Assembly (NCBI GenBank): GCA_903813345.2
Contig: CAIIXF020000004.1
Location: 11,492,196-11,556,195 of the forward strand
Source: Owenia fusiformis
Taxonomy: Eukaryota > Annelida > Polychaeta > Sabellida > Oweniidae
Direction: 5' to 3'
Length of the DNA stretch: 64,000 nucleotides
A program made the position numbers and the translations under genes. Below are positions 1-10,144 of the stretch, piece by piece. The notes below the pieces were generated by a model. The model saw nothing but the letters and a program-made list of their open reading frames with translations. It had not been told where the DNA came from and ran no database searches. The stretch's first letter is position 1. The number at the start of each line of letters is the position of its first letter.

Positions 1-301
1 TTCTATTATGTTGCTACCTAAGTTTGGTTTCATAACAAATAAGTATGTAATGTCATAACTAGTAAATAAAATCAAGAAAAATGGAAGGCTTATAACAAAT
101 AAGAATAGAAGACCATTTTCCTTCACTCAAAACCGATCCAAAAACGGATTCCTTCTTTCAGATGGCTAAATATTGTCAAAGTGGCTTGTTTTTCTTGAGT
201 TTTCTGAGTTAACAAATACTATGGAGTAAATGATTTGATTGCGAAGCACATTACATGATTGACATCACAAATATAGAAAGTAAACATTGTGACACACTTA
301 C

Positions 302-553
302 CAGGAGGTGGTGTGGTTGGTAAGGTAGTAGGGGGTGGGGGAAGACCTACACAACACGAACGTGATTTACGCTCTATTGAAGCTCCAATACAGTTTTGTG
401 GTATTGCACCAGGAGTTCGTTTGCCTCTGCAGATGCACTGGCGGGTTCGATGACAAGGCACTGTTCCTGGTATTGGGCAGGAAGGAGCCCAAGGTAATCC
501 ATTACTGACACATGTTCCGTAGACCCATGTTCCCCAAACACTCCAGTTACATA
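302..553 (-). CDS. Divergent fifth TSP1-like exon
   Basis: This 252-base phase 1-1 exon starts CNWSVWG, like the other modules, but then diverges. It has extra cysteines (CHRTRQCIC, SRSCC) and a Pro/Thr-rich tail. Donor CTCCTG|GTAAGTG is strong; the acceptor (ATTTAAAG) has a poor pyrimidine tract. It probably belongs to the same gene. The next exon would lie left of position 1. Confidence 0.6.
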
Positions 554-3500
554 CTTTAAATGAAAATTCCAATTAGTCTGTTTTCTAAGTAATAACTTGC
601 TCTTTGATAAGTAACTATAAATTGTAAATTAAAATTTTTGTAAAAATTATTAAAAGAATAAAAAGTAAAAATTTTAATCAATAATTGAACTTTATTTTGT
701 AATGTACTAGTAGGTTGGTCCAAAAAGTAAACCCCTGCAACAAGCTATATTTCAATTACTACTTGCATTAATGGGCTGCTATTCTCACATGTTTTAGAGG
801 AAAGTCTAAATTATGTGTGTACCATAAAGATCACCGAATCTTAAGTCGGAGTATGTGCTATCAATGCTCCATGGTTCTGGATAACTGCTGATAACTGTTG
901 TTCTAGGTGAATCCTCATAGGTTTCATGTGGATGTGAATTGGCTTTGTATCTAATGTTTTTTGAACAGTTAACAACTTCAGCATTTGCATTACAGATTAC
1001 AGCAGTTGTGCAGAGCTGGCTGTAGTGCATTGATTGAGCACATCACCCATTTATCATATAGTACTTAGCATCATTATCAATATTGAACAATTTAGCACAT
1101 TATATGCAGTAATTCTGAATGAAAACGTAACGGAAAACGTACCTGAGGGAGGAGGCAGTTGAGGACAAACTGGAAACTGTGGATTTATACAAGACACAAC
1201 ACGCTGGTTTATAGGAGACCCAAGACATTCTGAATCACCAAAATTCGAAACCGAGTACAACTTAGTTCTAGTCTGTGTTTCTGTTCGTGTTCCTGTACCG
1301 CATGTCACTGAGCAAGTGCCTTGTTGTGTGACGCTCCAAGTACTCCATCTACACACTGTCGAAAAAGAGAAAAAAGATCGAAATTTAACCTTTTTGCTCT
1401 TCCATTTAGCCATCACTATTCAATATCAATGTTTGAACTTAAACTAACCTCGTCTTTGCGAAGGCGGTTGAGGACATACTGGAAACTGTGGATTTGTACA
1501 AGATACGACACGCTGGTTAATAGTCGACCCAAAACACTCTGGATTCCCAGCATTCGAAAACGAGTACAACTTAGTCCTAGTTTGTGTTTCCGTTCGTATT
1601 CCTGTGCCGCATGTCACTGAGCAAGTCCCTTGTTGTGTGACGCTCCAAACACTCCATCTACATACTGTATAAAACATATATTTAAACTTTTTTCAATTAA
1701 AGTTCGAAAATTAACTTTTTTCTCTTCCATTTGGCCATCATTTTTCAATATCAATGTTTGAACTTAAACTAACCTCGTCTTTGCGGAGGCGGTTGAGGAC
1801 ATACTGGAAACTGTGGATTTGTACAAGATACGACACGCTGGTTAATAGTAGACCCAATACATTCTGGATTTCCAAAATTTGAAAACGAGTAAATCTTAGT
1901 CCTAGTTTGTGTTTCCGTTCGTATTCCAGTGCCGCATGTCACTGAGCAAGTCCCTTGTTGTGTGACGCTCCAAGCACTCCATCTACATTCTGTATAAAAA
2001 CATATTATATTAACATTCATTAATTAATTTTATTTATTATATACATTTTATTATTAAACCTTTTCAATTGGGTCTTTCGTTTGGGTATCCGAGATATTCT
2101 CATATCATAAAATATGGAACTTTGTAACATTTCTAATGCAAAACTAGCAAAAATATGTCCCTGCATTGGAAGTATCAATAAAGGCTAAGCCCTAAGTTGA
2201 GCACTTATGTAACCTTTGATAAAGTGTATGAAGTATGTACTTTGTATGAGGTATTTTGCCACTTATGTTAGAGACATGAAGATTTAAGGAAGAACCCGTG
2301 GAAGAAAGATTATGCACGTCGTGTAGTAATAATTCAGTTGAAACAGAAATATATATTCTATTCCATTGATTTGTAATAAATATGATGACCTAAGAAAAAC
2401 ATAATTTGATGAGGCAAATTTTTAAGATGTGGATAATGAAGTTAGCAAAATTGAATTTCGTTTTAGGAAACACACTTGTAATTTTTTTTAATTTATCAAA
2501 ATGGCTTTCTTGCGGAGAAGGCAATTCATTTATTATTATGATATTATTTTATTAATTTCCATGTATTAAATTTGTATTTGTTATTGTTTACAGTGGTTGA
2601 TAAGCCCTTAATTTGTTGAATTTTAAGATTGACAACTTTAAATAAATAAATAAATAAACTAAACTAAACTATTAGATATATATGTCCGAACTTTAAAACT
2701 AACCTCGTCTTTGCAGAGGCGGTTGGGGACAAACTGGAAATTGTGGATTCGTACAGGATACGACACGCTGGTTAATAGTTGACCCAAAACACTCTGGATT
2801 TCCGGTATTCGAAAAAGAGTACAACTTAGTCCTAGTTTGTGTTTCTGTTCTTGTTCCTGTACCGCATGTCACTGAGCAAGAGCCTTGTTGCGTCACACTC
2901 CAGGCACTCCATCTACATACTGTCAAAAAGATCAACACGTGAAACACAGTCTGTCATTAGCTTATTCAGGTATCAGACATAAAATAACCTTCAAAAGGCT
3001 AACGTAAGTACAAAAAAGCATATGAAATCTTAGATATATTATACACTCAAAATCTCGAATTAAAATTTCGAAAAAATAAAGATGTGCGAGTCTGTAATTA
3101 AATGATTATCAGGCACCTCGCAGTGTAATAAAGGCATGTATACCGATCACAATCCAAGTTACGACATAAAAATTCAATGATAATATGGAATATCTAGCAC
3201 ACGATTATTTATAGCACATTAATTTGATGGTATAATTAGGGCGTTTACCACCTGCAAACCAAGTTGTAATGACCCTACTCAAGAAAAGGTTAATGATTTA
3301 CGCAAGTTATACGATACTAACCTCGTGTTGTTGGAGGTGGAGGAGGGGATGGAGGGGGACTTGAGCCTGATGCACATTTATTCATACAAAACTCAAGCAC
3401 AAATGTTGGTGGCTTATCTTCAGTTCTAATGCAACTATTCCAGCAGGGACCACCACAGGTATAGCCCTACAAAAGGACATTGACAAGGAAATATATTAAT

Positions 3501-6500
3501 ATTTATTATTCATATGATCATTCAGCTGTAGGTTATTTGCTTGTTACAGAACAAATAGTAGCAAAATCGATTTGTTTTTTGCATATGCCTGGGTCACATT
3601 TGCTCTTCATCTGCCGGCGCCCGGGCGATTGGGTATTTGGTTCAGGTTTGAACAAAATACTCAATCGACCGGGCGCTGGGCGATAAATCAGAGCAAATGT
3701 GACCCAGGCATTACATAGGGATATACACTACTCGTACGTATGTTATTTTGGTTCCCATTATTGTATGAAGTTTGCAATTAGTATTTTTATATTTCTCCTT
3801 GAATATAAATCGGTTAATCTAAGCTATGCATATCGCCTGCGAATTATACCCATTTACCCTCCTGGCTACTTTTATGAGGGGGTACTATGATAATCATCAA
3901 TAATTTCTGTTATATTCATTCAATCATATTCATATTTCCAGGGATTATGTATCTATATATGATTAGTTGCTATGACAAGTTTGATCATGATTGGTCCAGT
4001 GGTTGCCATAACAACACAACTTAAGTGCGAAAATGGTAAATATTTTGGATAAATCACCAGATCTTTAAAAGGTACATGACAAAGGTAAAAAGGCTATAAC
4101 AGGGCCAATAATTTTTGTTACAAATAATGTCAAATCTGCTTTCTTTTGTTTGCACTACATGTATGGCGTCATGATTTACGATCTCCTTTGTTAATTACCT
4201 TCAAACTATACTAGTAAGAGATTGTCCCATTATTTCCACATTGTTATAACTATTAATCACATGACCAAAATTATGTATCTGATTGGCTCTGCTGCCTACC
4301 CAAACGGATATGACAAGGTGGGCCTAAATCCTTTTCCTCATTTTGCACTTTTAACAATGTGGCACTGAATATCTCCAAAAGGAGATGAGATCCATTGAAT
4401 TGGACCTCAGAAATGAATTCCCCGTGAAAAATTGATAAAGATATAGTATACTTATTTCAAAACCTGTAAAAAGTGAGTTATAACAATGTGGAAATAATGG
4501 GACGATATGCCCTTTCGTTGTTTCTGGTATACACATTTTTAAATTCCACACGAACGGGCAGAATTATGGTCCTCTTTAGAACTCCCTTACAGCTGTTTAC
4601 CTGGCCGATTGAATTTAAAGGTATTCGGAAATAATGTAATTAGGTTCCTCGGAAAGTGAACTGAGAGCGGGACCGTAACCCCGGGGTCGAGATATTACAC
4701 GCTCACGTACAGGTTCTCTCAGGGGCGTTACAATACCCGGGAATTTATCGGTTCGTCCAGTACTTGTTTGTGATAGCGCCCTCTGTAGGTCACTGTGCTT
4801 ATAGCCTACAGTAATACGGGGTAGGATATCGGGAATTCGGTCAGTTTCTATCCGTCGATTTCGCTATGAATTGAAGCAAGTGTGACCACTTTATCCACTT
4901 AAACAATTTGATAATTGATTAAATCTTTAAACAAAATCGATAAACACGTTATACACTTCCTATCTCCTTAGAAATTAGCATGTATTTATGGATTGTGTTT
5001 TCGAACAAGGCTCGACCCACACCAATAGGGAAATCCTTATGCTAATTAGTATGACGTCATATTTTCCTGGGGAATCCTAGATTTCAAAGCCTCAGTCTGT
5101 TATTGTGTCAAATGTAAACGCTCTTGGGACGCTCTTTTGCAGACAGAAAATTGACAGATTAGCTTTTAACTTTCAGCTTTGATGTTTAAATATTCTGTAT
5201 TTCTACCGGACTTCTTGCTGAATATCATATAATGTTATAACTTGATTTGGACCATTGCCTGATTGATCATTCTGAAATTTTGATTGTGATTCATGATTGA
5301 TTGGCAAGAAAAATAATTCCTATTGTTTTCCAGCGAAGTCAAAATGTTACAGCATGAGTTATAATGTCGAGTTTGCATCATGTTAAATTCTGCTAGTGAT
5401 TAGAAGTCCATGCACAAGCATACACATAAGAGACAGACACACCCAGGCTCCAGGCCGTGGATGGAAATATAAAACTATTTAAGGCACAAACTGGTATTAA
5501 TAGACCGATATGTAGTGTCTGCCATGTATCGAAGGTAAACCAATCTGTATTATTAATGTTTCTTCTATCAATACATGGATTGTGCAATAGAAAAGCAATG
5601 GCACAATCAAAAATGTGCATATCAATCGTGAATATCTCTCGGTTCAAAGCTTATTTCCAACAGAATCGTGTCAAAATATGTGTCTGAGTAACAGTTATAC
5701 ATTATAAGATCGCAAACTCTTACCAATTATCAGCCGAATGGCTCATTTTCAACGAAATGTCCTTAAGACAACAGCCCTTGGTCGCGCCTGAGACCAAAAA
5801 CTACTTCAAATAGCCCTCCCCTAATTATATTGGATAATCACATTTATGCGTGCGCGCGCAGCTCATCCAATGAACGAAACGCCACTTCCCGCTGTAATCA
5901 CCGGGTATTGATCTTTCCCTTGGTTCTCTCAAAAAACGTGTAACTTGACGTCTCTATTATTGGAAGCAATGCACGTAGATGGTGAAGCCCTGTATTTGCA
6001 TGAATGTCCTCTCTGTTCATGCCTCTAACGTTCATTTCTCTCTAACGAGAGTGAAATGTTGTTTTATTTACAAATGACGATAATTAATGAAGAGAAGCTG
6101 TCTGTTTAAAAATAGATGTAATATAAAAGCAAACAGTTCAAGACATACATTTTAATGTACGTGGAATAAATAAAAAGTGCAGATGAATATAATTTAGTAA
6201 ATACCTGTTTTAGTGCACAGATGGATTTACACTTTTTCTTTCCAAGTCCTTCTTTTCTGCAAAGTTTTACACAAGGCTTAAAGACTCTAACTCTAACTTT
6301 TTTAACAGCTTTATACCTTGTAGCAATTCCCTCCGAGACTAGAAATAGAAATGTTGGTATTACGACCTGTTCCGTGTTGGTAATTCTGGCCATTTCGCCA
6401 ACAAAGTAAGTGTTGTATATTTTGGACACTAAGTAAAATTAGTACCGATAAAAAGCAAAACACTGCCACCAAAATATTGCTTTTAAAAATTGATAAAGTA

Positions 6501-7502
6501 AAAAGTGAGGACTTCATTTTTTATTGAGTAAGGATGGGTATCGATATGGAGAACTGAATTAAACCATGTTTTTCTCTAAAATAATTATTGTAAACATTCT
6601 GTAAAAAACGAGGTCTTTTATGTAACGTCGACTGATTGACAACAATTTAATGCAAAAATAATTTATAAATATTTTATATAACTGTTTTTTTTTGTTAACA
6701 TTTTCTGTTTTTTAGTGCAATTGTTTTTTGCTCCTTTTTACCATTTCTTGAGAATGAAATAATTATATTTCCGAACATATGATACCAAGAACAAAGAAGT
6801 GTCCGATGTGTTTTCTAAAACAATATAGAGAAAAGTATATCTATTTCAAATTATATTGTTACCATTCAAAATGTTTTGATGACTGGTTTAAGAGAAACGT
6901 GTGTTCAAAAAGTTCGCCATATCGATACCCATCCTTTAGTAAGACGAAACAATCGATAACGCTAAACTCAAAATTATGATACAATAGTAACACCGCGCAC
7001 AGAGCTGATACTATATAATAAAATAGCGTATAAGGTGGAACAGTTATTCCTACTTATAACTCGAAATAGATTATTATACAATGATGACATCTCGCAAATT
7101 TAAAGATTGAAACTATTGTTGAAATTTGATAGTTAAAAATGTGGAACAGTTATTCCTACTTATAATTCAAAATTATGAAATAAATTATAATACAATGATG
7201 ACGTCTTGCAAATTTTAAGAGTTGAAACTATATTATAGTCGAATTTGATTTTTCCCGACTTATAATTCAAATATATGAAATAAAATTAAGATACCATAGT
7301 AACGCCTGGAAAACTTGACACTTGAAACTTGAAAAGTTGACACTGTTTTTAAAAACTTAAGTAAAAACAGAATCATGAAACTCAAATGAATAAGATAATA
7401 ACCATCTAAATCATTATATGAATAAATTACAAGTAAAACCCTACCTAGCACTGCCACCACTATGGCTAGAATGGCCACAAGTAAGTTACCACGAAGCATC
7501 AT
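302..7502 (-). CDS. Secreted multi-TSP1 protein, 3' end outside window
   Basis: Eight exons were read from splice signals and agree in phase: 7502-7445, 6338-6205, 3466-3322, 2919-2704, 1989-1774, 1664-1449, 1355-1143 and 553-302. The last has a GTAAGT donor, so the gene continues past the left edge. The predicted order is signal peptide (residues 1-19), a basic Cys-rich segment (20-64), a CxxxC-rich segment with a proline-rich tail (65-112), then TSP1 modules at 113-184, 185-256, 257-328, 329-399 and a divergent one at 400-483. The modules show WSxWS, CSVTCGTG and six cysteines, as TSP1 domains do. From the first TSP1 module on, exons are symmetric phase 1-1, the usual form for shuffled extracellular modules. 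TSP1 repeats generally bind matrix, glycans or cell surfaces; the specific role is unknown. Start chosen at the first of two adjacent ATGs before the hydrophobic stretch. Confidence 0.75.
1143..2919 (-). repeat. Four near-identical TSP1 exons (tandem exon duplication)
   Basis: TSP1 exons at 2919-2704, 1989-1774 and 1664-1449 are each 216 bases; that at 1355-1143 is 213. They share almost all residues, including QRVVSC and PQFPVCPQ. Between 1380-1450 and 1710-1775 even the flanking intron text matches, so the last duplications copied exon plus intron in a unit of about 325 bp. This implies recent unequal crossing-over or gene conversion. The intron after the 2919-2704 exon carries a LINE fragment. 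Confidence 0.75.
2230..2671 (+). mobile_element. 5'-truncated LINE 3' end
   Basis: A broken frame around 2290-2375 reads EERLCTSC ... SVETEI ... LFH, followed by YDDLR. This is the conserved Cys/His tail found at the C-terminus of many CR1/L2/Rex-type LINE reverse transcriptases. The segment ends in AAATAAATAAATAAAC repeats, a usual LINE 3' tail. It lies between exons 2919-2704 and 1989-1774 of the TSP1 gene, in the opposite orientation. Confidence 0.6.
3322..3466 (-). CDS. Exon 3 of the TSP1 gene: CxxxC motifs and proline-rich linker
   Basis: The acceptor TTTTGTAG and donor CACGAG|GTTAGT bound 145 bases, phase 0 to 1. Six cysteines occur as CGGPC, C, CMNKC, continuing the CxxxC style of the previous exon. 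A Ser/Pro run (PPPSPPPPPP) follows and links to the TSP1 array. The phase-0 start matches only exon 2, which supports the join. Confidence 0.65.
3583..3717. mobile_element. GC-rich palindromic MITE
   Basis: The two ends are inverted copies: ATGCCTGGGTCACATTTGCT and its complement near 3696-3715. The inner arms share CGCCCGGGCG/CCGGGCGC text. At about 130 bp with no coding capacity it is a miniature inverted-repeat element. Related GC-rich sequence lies near 21240-22297. It sits just beyond exon 3 in intron 2 of the TSP1 gene. Confidence 0.6.
4224..4503. mobile_element. Short TIR element (MITE), about 280 bp
   Basis: The ends are near-perfect inverted copies about 28 bp long, beginning GTCCCATTATTTCCACATTG and ending in its complement. 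There is no coding sequence. The target duplication could not be fixed. It is in intron 2 of the TSP1 gene. Confidence 0.6.
4504..6204 (-). other. Rest of TSP1-gene intron 2, no gene seen
   Basis: This AT-rich intronic stretch has a slightly GC-richer patch near 4660-4780. Open frames on both strands at 5390-5690 overlap each other, lack codon structure and have no recognisable domain. I see no supported feature. Confidence 0.5.
6205..6338 (-). CDS. Exon 2 of the TSP1 gene: basic Cys-rich segment
   Basis: A strong acceptor (TTCTATTTCTAG) and a donor (ACAG|GTATTT) bound 134 bases, phase 1 to 0. The encoded segment is very rich in Lys and Arg and carries a C-x3-C-x9-C-x3-C pattern (CVKLC ... 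CKSIC). Paired CxxxC motifs are typical of small disulfide-linked helical hairpins. I do not recognise a named family. Confidence 0.65.
7036..7345. repeat. Three ~106-bp tandem repeats in intron 1 of the TSP1 gene
   Basis: Units begin near 7036, 7141 and about 7246. They share GGAACAGTTATTCCTACTTA (first two) and ACTTATAATTC with CAATGATGAC text. They lie about 100 bp from the signal-peptide exon. The third copy is degraded. Nothing suggests coding. Confidence 0.6.
7445..7502 (-). CDS. Exon 1 of the TSP1 gene: signal peptide
   Basis: The exon encodes 19 residues plus one base: two methionines, Leu-Arg, then a hydrophobic core LLVAILAIVVAVL. It ends in GCTAG|GTAGGG, phase 1, which matches the phase-1 start of the next exon at 6338. 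It is typical of a secretory signal exon. The upstream promoter and 5' UTR were not identified. Confidence 0.7.
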
Positions 7503-9864
7503 GTTCAATGTTGCGTGATTTGCACCCAGAACTCACGGGGGTTATATAGTAATAGGAACAATAGATTGAAATCATCAAATTTATCAGTTTCTACCAGTCT
7601 CAACATTGATAAAATAGGACAATATTATGAACAATAATAAAAGATATATCACATTGAAATGTGCTGAAAAGGCAAGCGTGTATTGAATTTACCCATGGTC
7701 AACACGTCTAAAGGACTGTTGACTTTATGGTCTTTAATCATACTAACCAGGCGCATTCTGGAACAGTGTTAGTTGTATTTTACGGATTTATCGCCTTTGA
7801 TAGCATAATTCAATGTCAAGACCGAGGCCCGACGATTATGTTTCCTTTCAATTGTCTGACCGTGATAAACTGAAAATGTGATAATTGTATATCCGTTACA
7901 ATATGTACGTGTCTGGCAATACATATGGTATGTATTCATCAGTTGTATTCGATATGAGCTGTGAATAATGACCCATGTCTCGATCATAATGCGCTGATTC
8001 AACAGCGCAGATTATTGAAACAAATATTCAATAAAGAAATAAATATATCAAAATTCAATACATCGAAAGAAGTGATAAAAATTATCAGCTGTTTATAAAG
8101 TCTAATAGTGAAACACTAAACCTTAGAATGACGCATTTCATCATCTCAAAAATGTCAATAAAGTATATCACTCCTTCCATCGAATCTTTTAAACTGTTGA
8201 AATTGTTCATTCACCCCCCCCCCTATCACACCAAACTAGTTCTCAACCGTTCTTTCCAGTTCTTGCCATATATAGAGATGTCGTGATTACAAAATTCGAA
8301 TTCAAACAGCCGCCATTTTGTTAACTTCAGAGTTTGAATCGCGAGTTTTGGTCTTATTTCCAATAAAAATTACATTCAAGAAGGGGTCGAGATATTGGTT
8401 CGAATCTTTCGGAATGTTGACTATGAATTAATAGTCAGTTATGATTTCAGAACAACCTTGGTACAACCTTGATATAAGATCTATTATCTGCATGTTTGTG
8501 TTATATGTCGTCAATAAAAATGTTCTAGTCTACCTATTTTCGAGTTGGATGAGCGTTTGAATAAACAAATGAATACAGTATATTGTCTCTCCTTGTCCAG
8601 CATTGAAATTAATTTCCAGTAATTGATTATTTTTTTCAGTAAGGATTTGTTCAGCTCTTGGTGGATAGATAAAAACAAGTAATGGAAAGTCCCAGATGCT
8701 CCACGCACATTTAAGGAGAATGATTTGGGTCAAACTAGTATGGAATTTATTTTGTATCAAAATTGGACAACACATGATCCATTAGGAAAAGTCGAACCAT
8801 ATGACACTCGAACTATAACATGTGATTCGACACTCGCATCATAATATGCGAAATACGCATCATCATATGCGAAACTCGCATCATCATATGTGATTTTTAT
8901 TTTATGTTATAGCAACAGTTGATTTTCTTACATAACTTATTTTCATTCACACACTGGTTCTATCACGTGTCACACAAAGAGTTACACTTGACTCGAATCA
9001 CTTTGCAAAAATCCAAAGCTTGAAATGTCGCCCGGATTGTGTTATAAATAGCATATCAAATACTGAAAGAATTACACACAGATCAAAGTAAATTTCGAAA
9101 GAACGTATCAATTTTACACACGCATTGAGTTCAAACTCGCAAAAGATGGTTTCCCGCTAGCATAGGCTGTCACAAACAACTAGCACCTCACATAGGGTGT
9201 GAGATTTGAAGTCACGTGACATTTACATCCTGGTTTCTACAATACGGCGCCCTCCATAGAAAGTCAAAAGTCACACGAGATTTCAAAAAATCCCAAACAA
9301 AATCTAGAAGATCTCTAGCAACCATATAATGTTACATCAAGGTGTGTGATATTCACATCATGGATTGTGAACGGAAAACGTTTGTGTGGGCCGTATAAGC
9401 ATTTGTTCGACTTGTGTACTCTGTTCGATGTCATTTTCAAACAATGCATTCACAAATACGCATTTACAAGTGTGATTTTACTAAACAGTGTGTAGGTGTG
9501 TGCAAACTCGAACAAACCGTGTATGAAATAACACGGATTGTGTTTGTATTCTGCTAGACGCTATTCAATGTGTTAGATAATATTACACAAATATAATATG
9601 TTCGATTTTGATACAATTTTAACACCATTAACTAGAGGGTTTATGTTTGTGTTTATGTCCTGGCTGTAGATTATCATTTAACAAACGTAGCCATGCCTGT
9701 CTTTACTTTTTGAGACTGAGACCATTGTTAAATAGTTTCAATGTTTTTCTAAGAAAATAGATCTTATGATCGTCTGGAGAAATTTTGACGGAACTTGTGA
9801 ATATTGAACAGCTTTCATTCGAGTTTACAACACAGCAAAATATAACATTATTTTGTACTTCTTC
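7503..9864. other. Intergenic region between the TSP1 and lectin genes
   Basis: This should hold the TSP1-gene promoter and the downstream flank of the lectin gene, but no TATA box or initiator is convincing. At about 8830-8892 there are three 21-bp tandem units built on CGCATCATCATATGCG, each nearly palindromic. A C13 run lies near 8214. No gene was seen. Confidence 0.5.
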
Positions 9865-9870
9865 TTTATT
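9865..9870 (-). terminator. Poly(A) signal of the lectin gene
   Basis: AATAAA on the minus strand lies 47 nt downstream of the lectin stop codon (TGA at 9919-9917). Its position and spacing fit a polyadenylation signal for this gene. Confidence 0.65.
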
Positions 9871-9916
9871 TCATATAAATCTTATATCTTATTACAGTAT
9901 AGGACTTATAGTCGAA

Positions 9917-10144
9917 TCAGTACGTTATATCAACAACACCACCTTTCGGGACATATAAACACTTCCCTTTAATCTTCAGCCATTTAGCAGTACTAACTGT
10001 CTGTGCGACAAAGTAATGTTTTGAATATGTCGTCAACACCTTTCTGCCTCCTGGAGGAATGACCCATCGATGGACTGGATCTGCTATCCCTTTGCTGTTC
10101 ACCCATATCAATACAACCGACGTGGACAGTTTGTTATCAAAACT
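9917..10144 (-). CDS. VHL beta-like terminal exon
   Basis: The acceptor TTCATTGTAG opens a phase-0 exon of 75 codons ending in TGA. It reads SVVLIWVNSKG, WVIPPGGRK, TTYSKHYFVAQ, CLYVPKGG, VVDITY. Against human VHL the matching landmarks are VVLPVWLN, LPPGTGRR, SYRGHLWLF and LFVP. The VHL alpha (elongin-binding) domain is absent, so an E3-ligase role is not expected. Family assignment rests on spaced motif matches, not a computed alignment. Confidence 0.65.
   Translation of the reverse strand, partial: SFDNKLSTSVVLIWVNSKGIADPVHRWVIPPGGRKVLTTYSKHYFVAQTVSTAKWLKIKGKCLYVPKGGVVDITY

Noticed and set aside
5393-5687. Overlapping open frames on both strands
   Set aside because: No domain, no splice context, inside an intron of the TSP1 gene.
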